From Planctomycetota bacterium (GTDB lineage: Bacteria > Planctomycetota > B15-G4), in the NCBI GenBank assembly GCA_003644265.1, contig QNBX01000161.1:1-9748 (forward strand): a stretch of 9,748 nt of DNA. The letters run 5' to 3'. This document shows, one piece after another, positions 7,810 to 9,748 of the stretch (its first letter is position 1; every line of letters begins with the position of its first letter). The notes beneath the pieces are model-generated. The model had not been told where the DNA came from. It saw nothing but the letters and a program-made list of their open reading frames with translations, and ran no database searches. A program made the translations under genes and the position numbers.

Positions 7810-7859
7810 TGTTCTGTACCGGCGCCCATCAAGGCCGGGAGTTCCGTCGGTCGATCTGG

Positions 7860-7888
7860 TTGCGGGTGGCCGCGCTATGACGTGCAAT
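7860..7888 (+). promoter_or_regulatory. Weak sigma70-like promoter candidate for the importer operon
   Basis: TTGCGG (7860-7865) and TGCAAT (7883-7888) are separated by 17 bp and match the -35 and -10 consensus at about 3 of 6 and 4 of 6 positions. Transcription would start near 7895, after the ATG at 7887 but before the chosen TTG start at 7920, which supports the latter. The evidence is weak. Confidence 0.22.
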
Positions 7889-7909
7889 GTCGGCTCCTCT
7901 CCCACCCCT

Positions 7910-7913
7910 GGAG
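7910..7913 (+). promoter_or_regulatory. Shine-Dalgarno GGAG deciding the TTG start
   Basis: GGAG lies 6 nt upstream of the in-frame TTG at 7920-7922, an ideal spacing. The alternative in-frame ATG at 7887 has no comparable site. The protein starting at TTG begins MKLK followed by a hydrophobic segment, as expected for an exported binding protein. Confidence 0.65.
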
Positions 7914-7919
7914 ACGTCC

Positions 7920-8999
7920 TTGAAGCTCAAGGTCACCATCGGTGCCCTGGTCTGGGCGGTCATGCTCACCCTGGCCCACATCCAACTCAACGTCGGCTGG
8001 GAGCGCCTGGCCAGCGAGCTGCGGGTGCTGGTGGGGCTGGAGCGGCCCGAGCTGATCGTCGGCTTCTTGCCGGTCACCTGACACCTCACCTGCCCGGTCA
8101 CCAGTTGGGTGACCGAACACGGGGAGGGCGGCTCGGTCTTCCGCAGCCGTAAGTTCACGGACTGGCCCACGGTCACCGAGGCGCTCAGCGCGGGCGAGAT
8201 CGGCGCGGCCTTCATCCTGGCGCCGCTGGCCATGCGCATCGTGAGCAACGGCGGGCCCATCCGCATCGTGTACCTGGGCCACCGCGACGGCACCGCCATC
8301 GTGGTGCGCAAGCACGATGACATCCGCGACTTCCGCGACCTGCGCGGCAAGACCGTCGCCATCCCCATGCGCTACGCCAACCAGAACCTGCTGATGCATC
8401 GAATGATGAAACAGTGGGGCATGCCCTACGACTCCATCAACCTGATCGAGCTGCCGCCGCCCGACCACCCCACGGCCCTGGCCGAGGGCTCCATCGACGC
8501 CTACATCGTGGGCGAGCCGTTTGCCGCCAAGGCCGAGCTGGACGGCTTCGGCCGCGTGCTCTATCACACCAAGGACATCTGGGAGGACTTCATCTCCTGC
8601 GTGCTGGTGGTGCACACCGACCTGATCGAGAGTGACCGCGAGCTGGTGCAGGAGCTGGTGGACGGCATCGCCAAGTCGGGCAAGTGGCTCGACCAGAGCA
8701 TGGAGCACCGCATGGACGCGGCGGAGATGGCGGCCGAGCACTACTACTTCCAGGACCCCGAGCTGCTCAAGTACGTGTTGAGCAAGCCCTCGGACCGCGT
8801 GAAGTACACCCAACTCGCGCCGCTCAAGGCCGACTTCGACGAGATCATGGAGCTGGCCCTGGAGATCGGCGTGCTGGACGAGCCCATCGCGTTCGAGCGC
8901 TACGTCGACACCTCGTTCGTCAAGCCGCTCGACGCCCTCGACTGGGACATGCAGCGCTTGCCCAGCGGGCATGAGCGTCTGACGGAGAGCGATCAATGA
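7920..8999 (+). CDS. saoB: ABC transporter substrate-binding selenoprotein (SaoB-like), TGA at 8079 read as Sec
   Basis: One reading frame runs from TTG 7920 to the TGA at 8997, interrupted only by TGA at 8079-8081. Read through, it gives 359 residues: a basic N terminus and hydrophobic export or anchor segment (~5-25), then a NMT1/SsuA/NrtA-type periplasmic binding fold. Sec54 lies in the first strand-loop, LPVT-Sec-HLTCPVT, a region that lines the ligand pocket in such proteins. Cys58 follows at Sec-x3-Cys spacing, and Cys227 is in a later conserved strand (FISCVLVV). Other family segments are clear (GEIGAAFILAPLAMRI, RGKTVAIPMRYANQNL, EGSIDAYIVGEPFAAKAEL). I recall relatives with Cys at the Sec position. 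A SECIS-like hairpin follows the TGA. The next gene, an importer permease, overlaps by 4 nt (ATGA). I recognise the combination as SaoB of a proposed selenocysteine-assisted organometal uptake system, from memory. Alternatives are a pseudogene or a TGC-to-TGA sequence error. A standard caller would split this into a short peptide and a protein starting at GTG 8109. Confidence 0.85.
8079..8127 (+). promoter_or_regulatory. Sec codon (TGA) and bacterial SECIS-like hairpin
   Basis: After TGA 8079-8081 and 13 further bases, CGGTCACC (8095-8102) pairs perfectly with GGTGACCG (8108-8115) around the 5-nt loop AGTTG. The second loop base is G (8104), 22 nt after the TGA, which fits the bacterial SECIS rule of a short apical loop with an early G about 16-37 nt past the codon. 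A broken lower stem is possible (8084-8087 with 8124-8127, 8089-8090 with 8121-8122), which would bring the base of the structure next to the TGA. Such hairpins bind SelB carrying Sec-tRNA and EF-like activity at the ribosome. A second CGGTCACC at 8071-8078, just before the TGA, could compete for the same partner strand. Confidence 0.75.
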
Positions 9000-9748
9000 A
9001 CCCCGGCACCCTGGCGGCTGTCGCCGTGTTGATCGTGTCGGTCCTCGTCATCCGCTTGTCGCGCGGCTGGCGCTCCGAGCTGCAGACCTGGGCCTTGCCC
9101 CTGGCCGTCACCGCCATCGGCACGGCGCTCTGGCAGCTGGCCTGCGCGGCCAGCGGCAGCACCATCTTCCCCACGCCTTACCAGACCCTGCTGGCCATGG
9201 GGCAGCTGTGGGAGAGCGATCGCCTGCTGGGCGACTCGGTGGCCAGCCTCTACCGCGTGACCTGGGGCTTTCTGTTGGCGGCGGCCACGGCCATCCCCGT
9301 GGGGCTGGTGGCGGGCTGGTCGACGCGCAGCTTCATGGCGCTCAACCCGGTCATCCAGGGGCTGCGTCCCATCTCGCCCATCGCGTGGATTCCGATCGCC
9401 ATCCTGTGGTTCGGCATCGGCGACGGCGCGGGCATCTTCCTGATCTTCCTGTCGAGCTTCTTCCCGATCGCGGTCGGCACGACGGCCGCCGTTCAGAACA
9501 TCTCGCTCGTGCACCAGCGCTCGGCCATGAACTTCGGCCTCACCGGGATCGAGCTCTTCCGCCGCGTGGTGTTGCCGGCCGCCATGCCGCAGATCATCAC
9601 GAGCCAGGCCACGCCCGGGGCAATGCGCAGGCTGGTGATGATCTGCGGCATGGCCGCCGGCAGCACCACGCGGCGAAACAGCTCCAGGCCGTGCACGCCG
9701 AAGTTGTGGGCGCTGCGCTGGTGCACCAGGCTGATGTTGCGCACGCCC
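8996..9748 (+). CDS. saoP: ABC transporter permease, SsuC/TauC type (SaoP-like), 3' incomplete
   Basis: The ATG overlaps the stop of the binding-protein gene as ATGA, a coupled importer operon. The protein is an inner-membrane BPD_transp_1 permease: helices at ~5-20, ~33-52, ~88-108 and ~126-162, the family segments GLRPISPIAWIPIAILWFG (~122-140) and FLSSFFPIAVGT (~151-161), and the cytoplasmic coupling (EAA-type) loop QRSAMNFG ... LFRRVVLPAAMPQIITS (~174-203). It should continue LRIA-G-AW and run about 60-70 residues more. Instead, from about 9605 the residues (QATPGAMRRLV...) have no permease character because the DNA becomes an inverted copy of the same region. The frame happens to stay open to the window end, but only bases 8996 to about 9604 should be trusted as this gene. 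The name SaoP rests on its partner; an ATP-binding subunit is expected just beyond. Confidence 0.85.
   Translation, partial: MNPGTLAAVAVLIVSVLVIRLSRGWRSELQTWALPLAVTAIGTALWQLACAASGSTIFPTPYQTLLAMGQLWESDRLLGDSVASLYRVTWGFLLAAATAIPVGLVAGWSTRSFMALNPVIQGLRPISPIAWIPIAILWFGIGDGAGIFLIFLSSFFPIAVGTTAAVQNISLVHQRSAMNFGLTGIELFRRVVLPAAMPQIITSQATPGAMRRLVMICGMAAGSTTRRNSSRPCTPKLWALRWCTRLMLRTP
9497..9738. repeat. Imperfect inverted repeat, two ~109-bp arms, at window end
   Basis: Left arm 9497-9605 and right arm 9630-9738 are reverse complements at roughly 80% identity (about 22 mismatches by my hand count) with no insertions or deletions, around a 24-bp spacer 9606-9629. Both arms encode the same permease segment on opposite strands. 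The innermost part around 9592-9605 and 9630-9643 is nearly identical and would serve as microhomology for a fold-back junction. Confidence 0.8.
9592..9748 (-). CDS. Fragment of a second, diverged permease copy on the opposite strand
   Basis: Read on the minus strand from the window end, the DNA encodes VRNISLVHQRSAHNFGVHG, then LELFRRVVLPAAMPQIITS and LRIAPGVAWLV. This is the same coupling-loop segment as the plus-strand permease, but with real residue differences (AHNFGVHGLE against AMNFGLTGIE) and with the expected LRIA-PGVAW continuation that the plus-strand copy lacks. Many differences are synonymous codon swaps (TCG/AGC serines, CTC/CTG leucines), so this is a genuine diverged homologue and not a recent duplicate. 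Past about 9604 the minus-strand reading merges into the antisense of the plus-strand gene, so the fragment has no valid continuation. It is either a neighbouring paralogue or a strain variant joined by a chimeric fold-back. Confidence 0.6.

Noticed and set aside
6606..7832. A 408-codon open frame on the minus strand over the antiporter gene
   Set aside because: Its composition (Gln, His, Arg, Gly rich) is typical of an antisense shadow, and the plus strand encodes both antiporter alpha repeats.
7887..7919. ATG at 7887 as the start of the substrate-binding protein
   Set aside because: It lacks a Shine-Dalgarno site and overlaps the possible -10 element, while TTG at 7920 has GGAG 6 nt upstream and gives a cleaner MKLK export start. 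It remains possible; Sec would then be residue 65.
7887..8999. The binding protein as two separate genes or a pseudogene
   Set aside because: Both parts are in one frame, form one continuous family member, and the only lesion is a TGA at a Cys-type position followed by a SECIS-like hairpin. A base error remains a formal alternative.
9605..9748. The last ~48 codons of the permease frame as real permease C terminus
   Set aside because: They are the antisense of a homologous permease segment and carry none of the expected LRIA-G-AW motif; the frame is open only by chance.

Overview
The window is very GC-rich, with strong third-position G/C bias and only short gaps between genes. It looks like a chromosome or metagenome fragment from a GC-rich Gram-negative bacterium. 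A large secreted FG-GAP/UnbV-type protein, a probable selenoprotein and the codon style would suit Myxococcota or a related deltaproteobacterial lineage, but the phylum is an inference and not settled by anything here.

Layout: (1) 1-3567, plus strand: the 3' part of a giant FG-GAP/VCBS-repeat protein with two ASPIC/UnbV domains; its start lies before the window. (2) 3665-5128, minus strand: an amidase-signature hydrolase, convergent with gene 1. (3) 5129-5455: a 327-bp divergent intergenic region with palindromes. (4) 5456-5662, plus: a CspA-family cold-shock protein followed by two tandem hairpins. (5) 5830-7730, plus: a two-gene unit with a TGATG overlap, encoding a membrane protein with a TrkA-C (RCK_C) domain and a YrbG-type calcium/sodium antiporter. 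(6) 7920-9748, plus: an ABC importer operon with a substrate-binding protein and a permease overlapping by ATGA; the window ends inside the permease.

The most important feature is in region 6. The substrate-binding protein is read in one frame from 7920 to 8999 but is interrupted by a single in-frame TGA at 8079-8081. Both sides of that TGA belong to one protein (residues LPVT before it, HLTCPVT after it). The TGA falls where, as I recall the family, relatives carry cysteine, and an 8-bp hairpin with a G-containing 5-nt loop lies just downstream at the spacing expected for a bacterial SECIS. I read it as selenocysteine (Sec54, with Cys58 four residues later). The gene pair resembles what I remember as SaoB/SaoP, the binding protein and permease of a proposed selenocysteine-assisted organometal uptake system. 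That name is from memory and its physiological role is a hypothesis.

The last ~150 bases are unusual: the permease stops matching its family near 9605, and the DNA then turns back as a diverged (about 80% identical) inverted copy of the same permease segment on the minus strand. This is either a real inverted arrangement of two paralogues or, more likely, a fold-back chimera at a contig end.
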